Below, in pieces: positions 16,573 to 24,539 of a DNA stretch of 37,342 nt. The stretch's first letter is position 1. The number at the start of each line of letters is the position of its first letter. A model generated the notes under the pieces. It saw nothing but the letters and a program-made list of their open reading frames with translations. It made no database searches and had not been told where the DNA came from. This DNA is from an uncultured Erysipelotrichaceae bacterium (lineage in GTDB: Bacteria; Bacillota_I; Bacilli_A; RF39; UBA660), in NCBI GenBank assembly GCA_902779035.1, contig CACZAH010000018.1, positions 1-37,342 on the forward strand, read 5' to 3'. Both the position numbers and the translations under genes were made by a program.

Positions 16573-17104
16573 AATCTAATACTTTACCATCTTTCTTATA
16601 TACTAAGTATAAATACTTATTTGCACTTCCTAATATATCTCCTTTTTTTACATAATCATATAATTTATAATTGACATTATCTATATTACCATAAAGCAAG
16701 TCTATTCCATTTATTTGTTGAATAATAATTACCTTACCATAATCTTCTTTATCTCCAATAAATACAACTATACCACTTTCCATTGATGGTACAGTATAAT
16801 GGTTACTGACAAGTAATTTAGCGCCATCTTTATATTTTGTAACCTTACTATAGCTAAGTTTTTCATCACTAACAGTCTTAGTACTATTATTAATTTTATT
16901 AATATTTAAATCTTTAAAATATTTGTTATATAGATTATTAAACTTAGTAAATGTTATATTAGTATCATATACATATTTATAATACATAGTTTTAAATTTA
17001 ACATTAGTCTTCATTACTATTAACAGTACTAAAGTAATTACTGCAACTATTAATGCTTTTAATATAAAATTAACTACTATATTCTTTACTGAGTTCTTAT
17101 CCAC
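16556..17104 (-). CDS. SpoIVFA-like membrane-anchored LytM/M23-domain protein
   Basis: An N-terminal membrane anchor (FILKALIVAVITLVLLIVMK) precedes a linker and a degenerate LytM (M23) domain: ESGIVVFIGDKEDYGKVIII, then DLLYGNIDNVNYKLYDYVKK, ending YLYLVYKKDGKVLDYEKYL. The catalytic His and Asp of active M23 peptidases are absent, as in SpoIVFA, which inhibits SpoIVFB until cleaved. The gene order with the SpoIVFB-like gene supports this. I suggest the GTG at 17104 with GGTGAT just upstream. A longer frame reaching 17158 has poor start context and runs into the pgsA terminator. Confidence 0.65.
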   Translation of the reverse strand: MDKNSVKNIVVNFILKALIVAVITLVLLIVMKTNVKFKTMYYKYVYDTNITFTKFNNLYNKYFKDLNINKINNSTKTVSDEKLSYSKVTKYKDGAKLLVSNHYTVPSMESGIVVFIGDKEDYGKVIIIQQINGIDLLYGNIDNVNYKLYDYVKKGDILGSANKYLYLVYKKDGKVLDYEKYL

Positions 17105-17132
17105 AAGTATCACCAGTAAATTATATGTGAGT

Positions 17133-17158
17133 AAAAAAAAAGAAGAACTAGTCTTCAA
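17133..17158 (-). terminator. Terminator at the end of pgsA
   Basis: On the minus strand, GAAGA, loop CTAGT, TCTTC, then nine T. The stem includes the last codons and the stop of pgsA. It partly separates rodZ-pgsA from the SpoIVFA/B-like pair. Confidence 0.65.
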
Positions 17159-17741
17159 ATAATAAATGTTTATTTAATAAGTAATACTGTATTCCAGATA
17201 TGATAGATAAAATTGCTGCAACAAACAATAAAAAATCTGCTACTCTTAAGTTCACTAACTCAAATGGTAAGTTATAGAAAAGTGTTAGTGTTATACCTAC
17301 CATTAGAGTTGCAGTCTTAACTTTACCTGATTTAATTGCCGCAACTACTTTACCACGAGATGCCGCAATCATCTTAATTGAGTTTACAATTGAATCTCTT
17401 ACTATAATTACTACAGGAATAATTGGATGAATAAACCCTTGTGATGCAAGAATAATTAGTACTGAGTTTACTAATACTTTATCTGCTATAGCATCAAGTA
17501 ATTTACCGAAGTCAGTTACAATATTATTCTTACGAGCTATATATCCATCTAGAAAATCTGTTAAGCTAGCCATTATAAATAAAATTCCAGTTATTAAATA
17601 TTTAGAATCTACAACTAATTTTTCATCAATAAATAATTGCGGAAATTCAATTCCTGCCATCTGAAACGGAAATAGTAATAATAGAATTATAACTACTGAC
17701 ATAATTATTCTAGATATCGTAAGTTTATTAGGCAAATTCAT
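17148..17741 (-). CDS. pgsA: CDP-diacylglycerol--glycerol-3-phosphate 3-phosphatidyltransferase
   Basis: This is the membrane enzyme that makes phosphatidylglycerol phosphate, the first step to phosphatidylglycerol. The CDP-alcohol phosphotransferase motif D-x2-D-G-x2-A-R-x8-G-x3-D-x3-D is complete: DFLDGYIAR at about residues 62-70, then TDFGKLLDAIADK. The start is MNLPNKLTISRIIM, typical for PgsA. Several hydrophobic segments are visible and the length of 197 aa is normal. It overlaps the RodZ-like gene by 14 bases; rodZ-pgsA is also the Bacillus order. Confidence 0.95.
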   Translation of the reverse strand: MNLPNKLTISRIIMSVVIILLLLFPFQMAGIEFPQLFIDEKLVVDSKYLITGILFIMASLTDFLDGYIARKNNIVTDFGKLLDAIADKVLVNSVLIILASQGFIHPIIPVVIIVRDSIVNSIKMIAASRGKVVAAIKSGKVKTATLMVGITLTLFYNLPFELVNLRVADFLLFVAAILSIISGIQYYLLNKHLLFED

Positions 17742-18216
17742 AAATTTCCTCCATATTCATAATAAGAGCTTCATCATCATTATCTTTAGAATCTGTTGCG
17801 ATTAATACTATACAGTATATAATAATTGCAATTACAACTACTATTAATGCATATATTAATCCTGCTGGAATATGCCATTGTTGTTTTTTCTCTAAAGTAT
17901 AAGGACTAGCTATTTTTTTTACTTGTTTCTTATTTTTTTCACTAGCTTTTTTAATATCATCAAGCGATAATCTAGAAGTATAGTCAAATAAGTATTCATT
18001 AAACTCTTCAGTTAAAGCCTCATAATCTAATCCCAAGTATTTAGCATAATCACGAATAAAGAATTTTAGATAAAATACATCTTTAAAAGCTTCTTTATTC
18101 CCATCTTCAATATTTTCAAGTTGTGCAGGTCTAATTTTTAAATCTTCAGCAGCTTCTTCGACACTAATTCCCATAGATTCTCTTGTCTCACGAAGTCTTT
18201 CTCCAATTTCTTTCAT
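17728..18216 (-). CDS. RodZ-like helix-turn-helix membrane protein
   Basis: The N-terminal HTH_25 domain (EIGERLRETRESMGISVEEA, then LKIRPAQLENIEDGN and FYLKFFIRDYAKYLGLDYE) is the MreB-binding cytoplasmic domain of RodZ. A single membrane segment follows at about residues 118-143 (IYALIVVVIAIIIYCIVLIA). Only about 20 residues lie beyond it, so the extracellular DUF4115 domain of full RodZ is absent. Placement directly before pgsA matches ymfM-pgsA in Bacillus. The likely role is cell shape control with MreB. AGAGGTTAT precedes the ATG. Confidence 0.8.
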   Translation of the reverse strand: MKEIGERLRETRESMGISVEEAAEDLKIRPAQLENIEDGNKEAFKDVFYLKFFIRDYAKYLGLDYEALTEEFNEYLFDYTSRLSLDDIKKASEKNKKQVKKIASPYTLEKKQQWHIPAGLIYALIVVVIAIIIYCIVLIATDSKDNDDEALIMNMEEIYEFA

Positions 18217-18241
18217 ATAACCTCTATTCTATATAAAATAA

Positions 18242-18586
18242 AAAATACTTTATAAGCCATGTTCTGTACCTAAAAGGTGACAAACATTTATCTATCAATT
18301 ACTTGATCCTTGAATCAGTTCATTTCCTTATCAAAGTTCCCCTACCAAAATTTGGGTTTCTCGCTTGCGGGGTTTACCACGTTCCACAACTAAAGTTTCC
18401 CTTAGTCTCGTCTCTTTGGCACTTTTATACCATAGACCATGTCGATTGATTTAGGTCATCTGGAGCCGTTAGTTATTACTACCTTAGGTTATTTTTTCCC
18501 TAAGCACAAACACTACAGTCATCGCAGACTGTGCGAGCATGGACTTTCCTCTACATAACAAGTATGCAGCGTTTGTCAAAGTATTT
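18242..18586 (-). ncRNA. rnpB: RNase P RNA, class B (Bacillus type)
   Basis: On the minus strand, GAGGAAAGTCCATGCTCGCA (P3/P4 5' region) is followed by CAGTCTGCGATGACTGTAGTG and GGCTCCAGATGACC-like elements, and the 3' portion ends ACAGAACATGGCTTATAAAG. AATACTTT near the 5' end pairs with AAAGTATT at the 3' end to form P1. It is the catalytic RNA that matures tRNA 5' ends. It lies directly after gpsB, an arrangement known in Bacillus, and before the RodZ-like gene. End positions are estimated from P1. Confidence 0.95.
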
Positions 18587-18907
18587 TTAATCTTTACTAT
18601 AAATATATTTCTCTAAATTAGATAATCTTCTAAGTACATCAGCAGTAGAACTACCTTCACCATTATTGTCAGATAATACATCTAACTTTGTACGTAAATT
18701 ACGTACTTCTTGCTTAAGAGCAATATTATCCTCAACTAATTCTTGTTTTTCTTTAGCAAGATTCTTAATAATAGTATTCATCTCTTCATAATCTTTAATA
18801 ATTACATCAAGATATCTATCAACTTCTTGCATACAATAACCACGAGTATCAATCTTAAACTCTTTTTCTAAAATATCACGACTAGTTAAAATAATTTTAT
18901 CAGGCAT
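18587..18907 (-). CDS. gpsB: Cell division regulator GpsB (DivIVA family)
   Basis: The N-terminal DivIVA-type domain is visible as LTSRDILEKEFKIDTRGYCM with EVDRYLDVIIKDYEEM. A parallel coiled coil (residues 40-80) and a short C-terminal trimerising helix (STADVLRRLSNLEKYIYSK) follow. The length of 106 aa and the R/K-G-Y-x-x-x-E-V-D motif separate GpsB from the longer DivIVA. It links septal and side-wall peptidoglycan synthesis by binding penicillin-binding proteins at the division site. AGGAGTGG precedes the ATG. Neighbouring rnpB confirms the identity. Confidence 0.92.
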   Translation of the reverse strand: MPDKIILTSRDILEKEFKIDTRGYCMQEVDRYLDVIIKDYEEMNTIIKNLAKEKQELVEDNIALKQEVRNLRTKLDVLSDNNGEGSSTADVLRRLSNLEKYIYSKD

Positions 18908-18945
18908 ATAACCACTCCTTTTTTAATCTTCATAATTACGTCTAC

Positions 18946-18974
18946 ATTATATAAAAATTTCTAGTATTTGTCAA
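18946..18974 (-). promoter_or_regulatory. Promoter of gpsB (and probably rnpB)
   Basis: On the minus strand, TTGACA (18969-18974), 17 bases, TATAAT (18946-18951): a consensus sigmaA-type promoter. The strong score may reflect the need for abundant RNase P RNA downstream. Confidence 0.85.
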
Positions 18975-19534
18975 TTAGCGTGTGGATACATCACTAAAGA
19001 TTTAATTTTTCTATTTAGTCTATCTTCTTTAATAACAAACTCTGCTCTCAAATTATTTAGTTCGTGATTATATTCATCAATATAAGTTTCTCTATTTTTA
19101 GCAATTATGTTAAATAGCTCTTTAATATCATCATTTATTAATTCATTTAAGAATTTTAGTTCATCTTGATTAATCAAATGTCTTCTATTATTAAAATCTT
19201 CAATTATATTAAGAATCAATTCTAAATTAAAGCTATTTATACCATATTTTTGAACATTTCTAGCTTGATATTCCACATAAACTTCAGTAGCTAATATTTT
19301 TATATTAATAAATTCAACCCCTGCAGCAATTGTAATAAGGCCAATAGAATCACCTATATCTATCCTATCTACTGTAATTACTAGATTCCCAATGTACCAA
19401 ATACTTTTATTATCAACAACAATATTATTAATCTCCTTCTTATTATCTAGTATTATTTTCAAAGAATTACTTTCTACCCTATACTCTCTATTATTTAAAT
19501 TTTTTTCAATTAAATTTTTATGTTTTTCTAACAT
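18971..19534 (-). CDS. Hypothetical protein, 187 aa
   Basis: I do not recognise it. The first 110 residues look like a beta-rich domain (YRVESNSLKIILDN, then IWYIGNLVITVDRID). The C-terminal 75 are helical and charged (FLNELINDDIKELFNIIAKN, then ELNNLRAEFVIKEDRLNRKI). There is no signal peptide or membrane segment. AGGAGG precedes the ATG. Its stop overlaps the -35 box of the gpsB promoter. It follows nth in the same direction. Confidence 0.6.
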   Translation of the reverse strand: MLEKHKNLIEKNLNNREYRVESNSLKIILDNKKEINNIVVDNKSIWYIGNLVITVDRIDIGDSIGLITIAAGVEFINIKILATEVYVEYQARNVQKYGINSFNLELILNIIEDFNNRRHLINQDELKFLNELINDDIKELFNIIAKNRETYIDEYNHELNNLRAEFVIKEDRLNRKIKSLVMYPHAN

Positions 19535-19556
19535 GTTAGCCTCCTATATATTTTTA

Positions 19557-20192
19557 TTATTTATTAACCTCTTTATTATTCTTTTTATAGTATTTACAAA
19601 TCTCACACAACTTACAACTTACACACTCTGGATTCTTAGCTTTACAGTAATATCTACCAAATAAAACTAATTGATGATGAAGCCTACCTAATTTATCCTT
19701 CGGAAACTTTTTATTAAGTTTCTTCTCAATAACTAGTACATCATCACTATTCTTTACAATACCAAGCCTCTTTGATACGCGTGCTACATGTGTATCTACC
19801 GCAATTACATCTTCATTATATAAATTAGCAAGCACTACATTAGTTGTTTTTCTACCTACCCCAGGTAAACTTTCTAAGTAAGCTCTATCATTAATTACTG
19901 TGCCATTAGTATCATTAATGAGTCTACAAGCTATTTCTATAATATTACTTGCTTTCTTATTGTAATTACCTAGTGGTTTAATAATAAATTTAATATCAGC
20001 AATATTTGCAGTAGAAAGCTTATTTATTGTATCATACTTTTCATATAAAATACTAGTAACTTTATTTACCATTTTATCGGTAGTTTGAGCCGACAACATT
20101 ACAGATATTAGTAATTCATAGTCTTTTGTGTAATTAAGTTCACAATGCGGATTAGGTATTATTAAATCTAAATACTCAACTATACTATTCAT
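19557..20192 (-). CDS. nth: Endonuclease III (DNA glycosylase/AP lyase)
   Basis: This base-excision repair enzyme removes oxidised pyrimidines. The helix-hairpin-helix LPGVGRKTTNVVLANL contains the catalytic Lys, and the catalytic Asp lies in VIAVDTHVARVSKRLG. The iron-sulfur loop C-x6-C-x2-C-x5-C is complete (CKAKNPECVSCKLCEIC). ISVMLSAQTTDKMVNKV is also diagnostic. The length of 211 aa is normal. It overlaps dnaD by 8 bases, the same pair as in Bacillus. Confidence 0.96.
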   Translation of the reverse strand: MNSIVEYLDLIIPNPHCELNYTKDYELLISVMLSAQTTDKMVNKVTSILYEKYDTINKLSTANIADIKFIIKPLGNYNKKASNIIEIACRLINDTNGTVINDRAYLESLPGVGRKTTNVVLANLYNEDVIAVDTHVARVSKRLGIVKNSDDVLVIEKKLNKKFPKDKLGRLHHQLVLFGRYYCKAKNPECVSCKLCEICKYYKKNNKEVNK

Positions 20193-20811
20193 TTAACCAA
20201 TCATAATCAAATAGTTCTTGCTTCCTTTCAGCCTTATTCTTCCTAAATTCTTCATTATTCTTAATTACATCATCACGAGTTTTAATACCCTTTTTCTTCC
20301 ATTCATGAATTATTCTATCTATATATCTAAAATTACTAACACCATTATATGTTGCTTCTCTTAAAGCAAGCTTAAGTATTTCCTCCGTATTGTCATTAAG
20401 CCATTCCCCTACTAGCTCATACTCTATTGGCGATAACGTTCTACCAAGTTCTGTTTCAAATACATCATAAATACTTTTATTGTCTTTAGCCTCTTCTTTC
20501 TTAATAACAAGCAATGATAACTTTTCATATAGATTATCTAAATTACATACTTCAGTATTAATACCATTAATATTCTTAAGTTCAATTTTAAGTATTCCCT
20601 TACTTTCTAACTGTGAAATCATCTCAAGTAATAATGGAAGTTTAATATCCATAATACTAGCGATTTCTTTAGGATTATATTCATAACTATTTATTAAGAA
20701 TATTAAAATAATTAATTCAGATTCACTAATATTTAACTTCTTGTAATTTTTAAGAAGTAATTTAGGGATTGTAAAATCTTTATCTTTTAATAAATTAACA
20801 ACCTTATCCAT
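20185..20811 (-). CDS. dnaD: DNA replication initiation protein DnaD
   Basis: DnaD remodels oriC and helps load the replicative helicase with DnaB and DnaI in Firmicutes. The N-terminal DDBH1 winged-helix domain (LLLKNYKKLNISESELIILI, residues 17-90) is followed by the DDBH2 domain (IYDVFETELGRTLSPIEYEL, then ILKLALREATYNGVSNFRYI), with YIDRIIHEWKKKGI as the family's C-terminal signature. The start is ATG 20811 with AGGGGTG upstream; the GTG at 20820 is part of that site. It is co-transcribed with nth. Confidence 0.93.
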   Translation of the reverse strand: MDKVVNLLKDKDFTIPKLLLKNYKKLNISESELIILIFLINSYEYNPKEIASIMDIKLPLLLEMISQLESKGILKIELKNINGINTEVCNLDNLYEKLSLLVIKKEEAKDNKSIYDVFETELGRTLSPIEYELVGEWLNDNTEEILKLALREATYNGVSNFRYIDRIIHEWKKKGIKTRDDVIKNNEEFRKNKAERKQELFDYDWLNE

Positions 20812-20812
20812 A

Positions 20813-21706
20813 TTAATCACCCCTAAACTTATTTAATATATTTGTAAAGCATGTAGGTAGTTCAGAATCAAACTCCATATATTTATGAGTAGTAGGATGA
20901 ATAAAACCTAAAGTTTTAGCGTGTAAACACTGACCAGTTTCATCAATCAGTTTTCTTCTACCATATACCGGATCATTCACAACAGGATGTCCGATATAAG
21001 ATAAATGTACTCTAATCTGATGAGTACGTCCTGTTTCTAGTTTTAACTCAATTAAAGTTGCATTATTAAATCTTTCTAACACCTTAAAATGAGTAACAGC
21101 ATCTTTACTATTAATAGTACCTACTGCCATCTTCTTACGATCAGATTTATCACGCATAATAGGTGCATCTATTACTCCAGTATCATTAGGTATTACTCCC
21201 CAAACAAGTGCGATATACTTCCTAGTTGTAGTTTTATCTTGTAATTGCTTTTGTAAAAATTCATGCGCTTTATCATTTTTAGCTACCATTAATAATCCTG
21301 TTGTATAAGCATCTATTCTATGCACTATCCCAGGTCTAAACTCACCATTAATACTACTTAAATTTTTACTATGATGCATTAAAGCATTAACAAGAGTCCC
21401 ACTTTTATTACCAACTGCCGGATGAACTACCATACCATTTGGCTTATTAACTACAATTACATCATCATCTTCATAAACAATATCAATTGGTATTTCTTCT
21501 GCTTCTACTTTAATTTCTTCGTTTATCATTTCATAACTAATTTTATCTCCAATATTCACAGAATCACTAGCCTTGCATTTATTTCCATTAACAAGTACAT
21601 TACCATCTTTAATCATTTTAGAAACTTTACTACGACTTATACCAAGTGCACTAGATAAATAACTATCTAATCTTTTAGAATAACTATCTACTACTAACTC
21701 TTGCAT
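20813..21706 (-). CDS. RluA-family 23S rRNA pseudouridine synthase (RluD-like)
   Basis: An S4 RNA-binding domain (residues 8-60, RLDSYLSSALGISRSKVSKM) precedes the RluA catalytic domain. The active Asp is in GIVHRIDAYTTGLLMVAKND, where most family members have H-R-L-D; the Asp is kept and Leu is replaced by Ile. LETGRTHQIRVHLSYIGHPV follows. The role is pseudouridylation of large-subunit rRNA. The gene lies after lspA and overlaps it by 23 bases, the order seen with ylyB in Bacillus. Confidence 0.92.
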   Translation of the reverse strand: MQELVVDSYSKRLDSYLSSALGISRSKVSKMIKDGNVLVNGNKCKASDSVNIGDKISYEMINEEIKVEAEEIPIDIVYEDDDVIVVNKPNGMVVHPAVGNKSGTLVNALMHHSKNLSSINGEFRPGIVHRIDAYTTGLLMVAKNDKAHEFLQKQLQDKTTTRKYIALVWGVIPNDTGVIDAPIMRDKSDRKKMAVGTINSKDAVTHFKVLERFNNATLIELKLETGRTHQIRVHLSYIGHPVVNDPVYGRRKLIDETGQCLHAKTLGFIHPTTHKYMEFDSELPTCFTNILNKFRGD

Positions 21707-22151
21707 GACTACCTCCTACTTCATATAATAATAACATTATAATAGATACAACAATAAATGTATCTGCTAAATTAAATATAGGAAAACTATATCCGAATAT
21801 ATTAAATGATAAATAATCTATTACATACCCATATATTATTCTATCAATCATATTACCTATAATTCCACCCATTAACATTGAATAACTAATCATTAAATAC
21901 TTATTTAGTACTTTATTCATAATTAAATATTTATATATAAGTATTAAAGCAATAAATCCAATTATTATAAATAATATTCTACTATTTTCCATAATACTAA
22001 AAGCAGCACCTATATTTCTAACATAAGTAATAGAAAAAAAACTAGGTATAATACTTATTGAATCATATACATTCATATTATTATTTATAATAATCTTAAC
22101 TATAAAATCAATAATTATAAATACTAAACTAATTATTCCTATTTTCTTCAC
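21684..22151 (-). CDS. lspA: Lipoprotein signal peptidase (signal peptidase II)
   Basis: This four-helix membrane aspartyl protease removes signal peptides from prolipoproteins. The catalytic Asp residues are in GGIIGNMIDRIIYGYVIDYL and FPIFNLADTFIVVSIIMLL. The N-K-G-A-A-F-S-type motif appears as RNIGAAFSIM. The length of 155 aa is normal. It starts with GTG after TTGGTGATTCT. The rluD-like gene follows with overlap. Confidence 0.94.
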   Translation of the reverse strand: MKKIGIISLVFIIIDFIVKIIINNNMNVYDSISIIPSFFSITYVRNIGAAFSIMENSRILFIIIGFIALILIYKYLIMNKVLNKYLMISYSMLMGGIIGNMIDRIIYGYVIDYLSFNIFGYSFPIFNLADTFIVVSIIMLLLYEVGGSHARVSSR

Positions 22152-22221
22152 AGAATCACCAATTAATATATTAACACAATTATAAAATTATTGAAAGCAT
22201 AATAGAAAAATTATAATACTA

Positions 22222-22250
22222 AAAAAAGTTATTTCAACAATAACCTTTTT
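22222..22250. terminator. Bidirectional terminator between the Rpn-family gene and lspA
   Basis: AAAAGTTATT and AATAACCTTTT pair around a short loop with A and T runs on each side. On the minus strand it would end the transcript of the nuclease gene at 22264. Confidence 0.7.
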
Positions 22251-22263
22251 AAATCAAATTATC

Positions 22264-23205
22264 TTATAGTATTGCTATCTGTTCTTTTGTTAACCCAGTA
22301 ACCTTAGAAATAAACTCTGTATCAGCATTTTCTTCCTTCATCTTTTTTGCCATATCCAAAGTATTTTTCTCAGTTACTTCTTTAGTAACCTTCTTAGTAG
22401 TTTCTTCTACTGCATCAGCTACTGCATACTCAATATTTGCTTCAAATGCTTCTTTTAAGTATTCCTCTCTATCATAAGCTACAATTACATCATCTTCCCA
22501 ACTATACTTCTTCACTCTATCACTTATCCCTTTCAATATTTCATTACGTTTACTAATTTTTTCTAACATTTCTTCTTCATAAATGCCTATTACTCCAACC
22601 GCAATTTCAAAATCAGTTAACTCATTTATGTTTTTATTGTAACATAAATCCCTATAAGTTGAAACATTGATATTGATAATTTTCATCATATTCGTTAATT
22701 TAAACTTTGAATCTTCATCATCATTAAGCGAAAAACTTACATATGGTTTATCGTTAGTGTTTTTATTATTCAAATTAATTTGAATATAATACTTCTTTGC
22801 TTTCCTAATTCTTTCTCTATCACTCTTAGATAGTGATTCATCTGGCTTATAACTAGCAGATGCTAATCTAAATATAAACTCGACATTTCTATCTATCTCA
22901 TATGCATTATAGGCAGTATTTACTTCTACATTAACATAATCAAATTCTCCTATCTTACAAACTAAATCTACACATTTTTTACTATTTAATCTATAATCAC
23001 CTATAAGTTCATCATTAAGTATCTCTATTACCTTAACATCTTTATCAAGAATACTTGAAAGTAAATAATTAAGTCTTTCTAGATGTTCAGTATCTCCATA
23101 TACTTTCTTAAATAAATTATCCGACATAAGTGGAACTACTTCTCCCTTAGGAAGTCTAGTACCTCTTAAACTTCCTTCTCTTTTTTTAGGTTTTATACTA
23201 TTCAT
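22264..23205 (-). CDS. Rpn-family PD-(D/E)XK nuclease / putative transposase
   Basis: The N-terminal MSDNLFKKVYGDTEHLERLN matches the family opening (D-x-x-F-K-x-V-F-x(5)-L). The nuclease core is CVDLVCKIGEFDYVNVEVN, where D and E-x-N replace the common D and E-x-Q. The PDDEXK_2 family (Rpn) promotes RecA-independent recombination and is often amplified in gut Firmicutes. The C-terminal part is a charged coiled coil (VADAVEETTKKVTKEVTEKN) ending in an ELI-like helix, as usual. It is flanked by terminators on both sides, so it is a single-gene unit inserted between lspA and gmk. Confidence 0.85.
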   Translation of the reverse strand: MNSIKPKKREGSLRGTRLPKGEVVPLMSDNLFKKVYGDTEHLERLNYLLSSILDKDVKVIEILNDELIGDYRLNSKKCVDLVCKIGEFDYVNVEVNTAYNAYEIDRNVEFIFRLASASYKPDESLSKSDRERIRKAKKYYIQINLNNKNTNDKPYVSFSLNDDEDSKFKLTNMMKIININVSTYRDLCYNKNINELTDFEIAVGVIGIYEEEMLEKISKRNEILKGISDRVKKYSWEDDVIVAYDREEYLKEAFEANIEYAVADAVEETTKKVTKEVTEKNTLDMAKKMKEENADTEFISKVTGLTKEQIAIL

Positions 23206-23311
23206 AACATCAATCCTTCCTTTTTAAAAATAATATAATTTGCTGCAGCACATATCTTATATCAAATCTAAATAAAAAGAGCAAATACTAATTTTTCAAG
23301 TTTAACATAAT

Positions 23312-23366
23312 AAAAAATACAGTATATTATAATCTACACGTAAAGATTAAATATCTGTATTTTTTT
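23312..23366. terminator. Large bidirectional hairpin between gmk and the Rpn-family gene
   Basis: The outer arms AAAAAATACAG and CTGTATTTTTT pair perfectly, and an inner stem TAATCT/AGATTA lies inside. A and T tracts on both sides suit termination of gmk on the minus strand. Confidence 0.65.
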
Positions 23367-23411
23367 AATCACTATCTATCAAAAAACGTAAAATTTAAAA
23401 AAATTATGATA

Positions 23412-24077
23412 CTATTTATCATAATCCTTTAAATCTTCAGTAAGTAATTCATGTAGCATTTCTTCTTTAGTATTAAGGTCAAAATCCTCTATTCTGTTCA
23501 CACGACACTTCTCTGCTTTAATAATAGCTTCTACTTTACTTACTGCAGTATCAATATCATCATTAATAACTATATAATTATATTTATTAACCTCATTAAT
23601 TTCTTTATATGCTCTTTTAAATCTTTCTATAATTTGTTCCTTAGTTTCAGTATTTCTTTTAATTAATCTTCTTTTTAGCTCCCTCATACTAGGAGGAATA
23701 ATAAATATAAATACTCCCTCAGGCATAGCCTCATTAACTTGAGCTGCACCTTCAATCTCTATTTCAAGAATAACATCAATACCTTCATTTAATTTTTTCT
23801 CTACTTCAGCCTTAGGAGTACCATAATAATTACCGTTATATACAACAGCATACTCAAGCATACCACCATCATCAATCTTATTTAAAAACTCATCCTTAGT
23901 AACAAAATAGTAATTAACACCATCTACCTCACCCGATCTAGGTTCCCTAGTTGTCATAGATACATTTAAAAATAAATCTGGATTATTCTTTAATAACTTA
24001 CTACATATCGTACCTTTACCACATCCACTAGGCCCCGATATAACAATCAAATTACCTCTTATATTTTCTTTAACCAC
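23412..24077 (-). CDS. gmk: Guanylate kinase
   Basis: This enzyme phosphorylates GMP to GDP with ATP. The P-loop is in LIVISGPSGCGKGTICSKLL. The GMP-binding segment is VSMTTREPRSGEVDGVNYYF, and DVILEIEIEGAAQV and IIPPSMRELKRRLIKR follow. The length is normal. The start is probably the GTG at 24077, which has AGAGGTGG 5 bases upstream; a GTG at 24086 lies inside that ribosome site. A 193-bp MITE sits immediately upstream, so its promoter was either displaced or is supplied by the element. Confidence 0.95.
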   Translation of the reverse strand: MVKENIRGNLIVISGPSGCGKGTICSKLLKNNPDLFLNVSMTTREPRSGEVDGVNYYFVTKDEFLNKIDDGGMLEYAVVYNGNYYGTPKAEVEKKLNEGIDVILEIEIEGAAQVNEAMPEGVFIFIIPPSMRELKRRLIKRNTETKEQIIERFKRAYKEINEVNKYNYIVINDDIDTAVSKVEAIIKAEKCRVNRIEDFDLNTKEEMLHELLTEDLKDYDK

Positions 24078-24102
24078 AGTATCCACCTCTTGCGACTATT
24101 CT

Positions 24103-24295
24103 GTTACAGTTTTGTGACTTAAACACTAATAAAACCAACACTTTGTATGGATTAATATTAATAAAATTACATATTTTTATTGAAAAAATGGGATTTTTTT
24201 GATAAATTATCCAATTATCTTAAAAATATCAATCGAGGCAAATACTAGTATTTATAATGGATTATCACAATTTATAATAGTCACAAAACTGTAAC
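24103..24295. mobile_element. MITE-like element with 17-bp TIRs and 8-bp TSD
   Basis: GTTACAGTTTTGTGACT (24103-24119) and its exact reverse complement AGTCACAAAACTGTAAC (24279-24295) bound a 193-bp non-coding segment. The same 8 bases, ACTATTCT, lie directly outside both ends (24095-24102 and 24296-24303), which is a perfect target site duplication. The interior is AT-rich with no reading frame of note. It is therefore a non-autonomous transposon moved by a transposase encoded elsewhere. The 8-bp duplication agrees with IS1595-, ISL3- or IS256-like enzymes, but the ends do not match the IS1595 element in this window. It lies in the leader of gmk and beside the tRNA-Lys promoter. Confidence 0.9.
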
Positions 24296-24333
24296 ACTAT
24301 TCTACCACACAAAAACTTTTTTTTCAAAAAGTA

Positions 24334-24362
24334 TTGATATTTTACCACATTAGTAGTATAAT
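24334..24362 (+). promoter_or_regulatory. Promoter of tRNA-Lys
   Basis: TTGATA (24334-24339), 17 bases, TATAAT (24357-24362), about 55 bases before the tRNA. It begins 31 bases outside the right target duplication of the MITE, so it survived the insertion. Confidence 0.85.
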
Positions 24363-24417
24363 TCTATTTGTCGATGCCGATATTACTAGTTATATAAAGT
24401 ATCAAAAGCATTATTAT

Positions 24418-24493
24418 GCACCCTTAGCTCAGTTGGTAGAGCAACTGACTCTTAATCAGTGGGTCTAGGGTTCGAGTCCCCAAGGGTGCACCA
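24418..24493 (+). tRNA. tRNA-Lys(CUU)
   Basis: Acceptor arms GCACCCT and AGGGTGC, with discriminator A and encoded CCA. The anticodon loop CTCTTAA on stem ACTGA/TCAGT gives CUU, reading AAG. The T arm contains GGTTCGAGTCC. The length is 76 bases. Confidence 0.97.
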
Positions 24494-24502
24494 AATAGTA
24501 TT

Positions 24503-24530
24503 TAAAAGTCTTGTTTCAAGGCTTTTTTAT
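24503..24530 (+). terminator. Terminator of tRNA-Lys
   Basis: AAAAGTCTTG, loop TTT, CAAGGCTTTT with further T. It starts 10 bases after the tRNA. Everything beyond it up to 33487 is accessory. Confidence 0.8.
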
Positions 24531-24539
24531 TTATATTAT

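Noticed and set aside
24103-24295. The inverted repeats near gmk as a simple terminator or riboswitch
   Set aside because: The 159-base separation and the exact 8-bp duplication outside the arms fit a transposon footprint far better.
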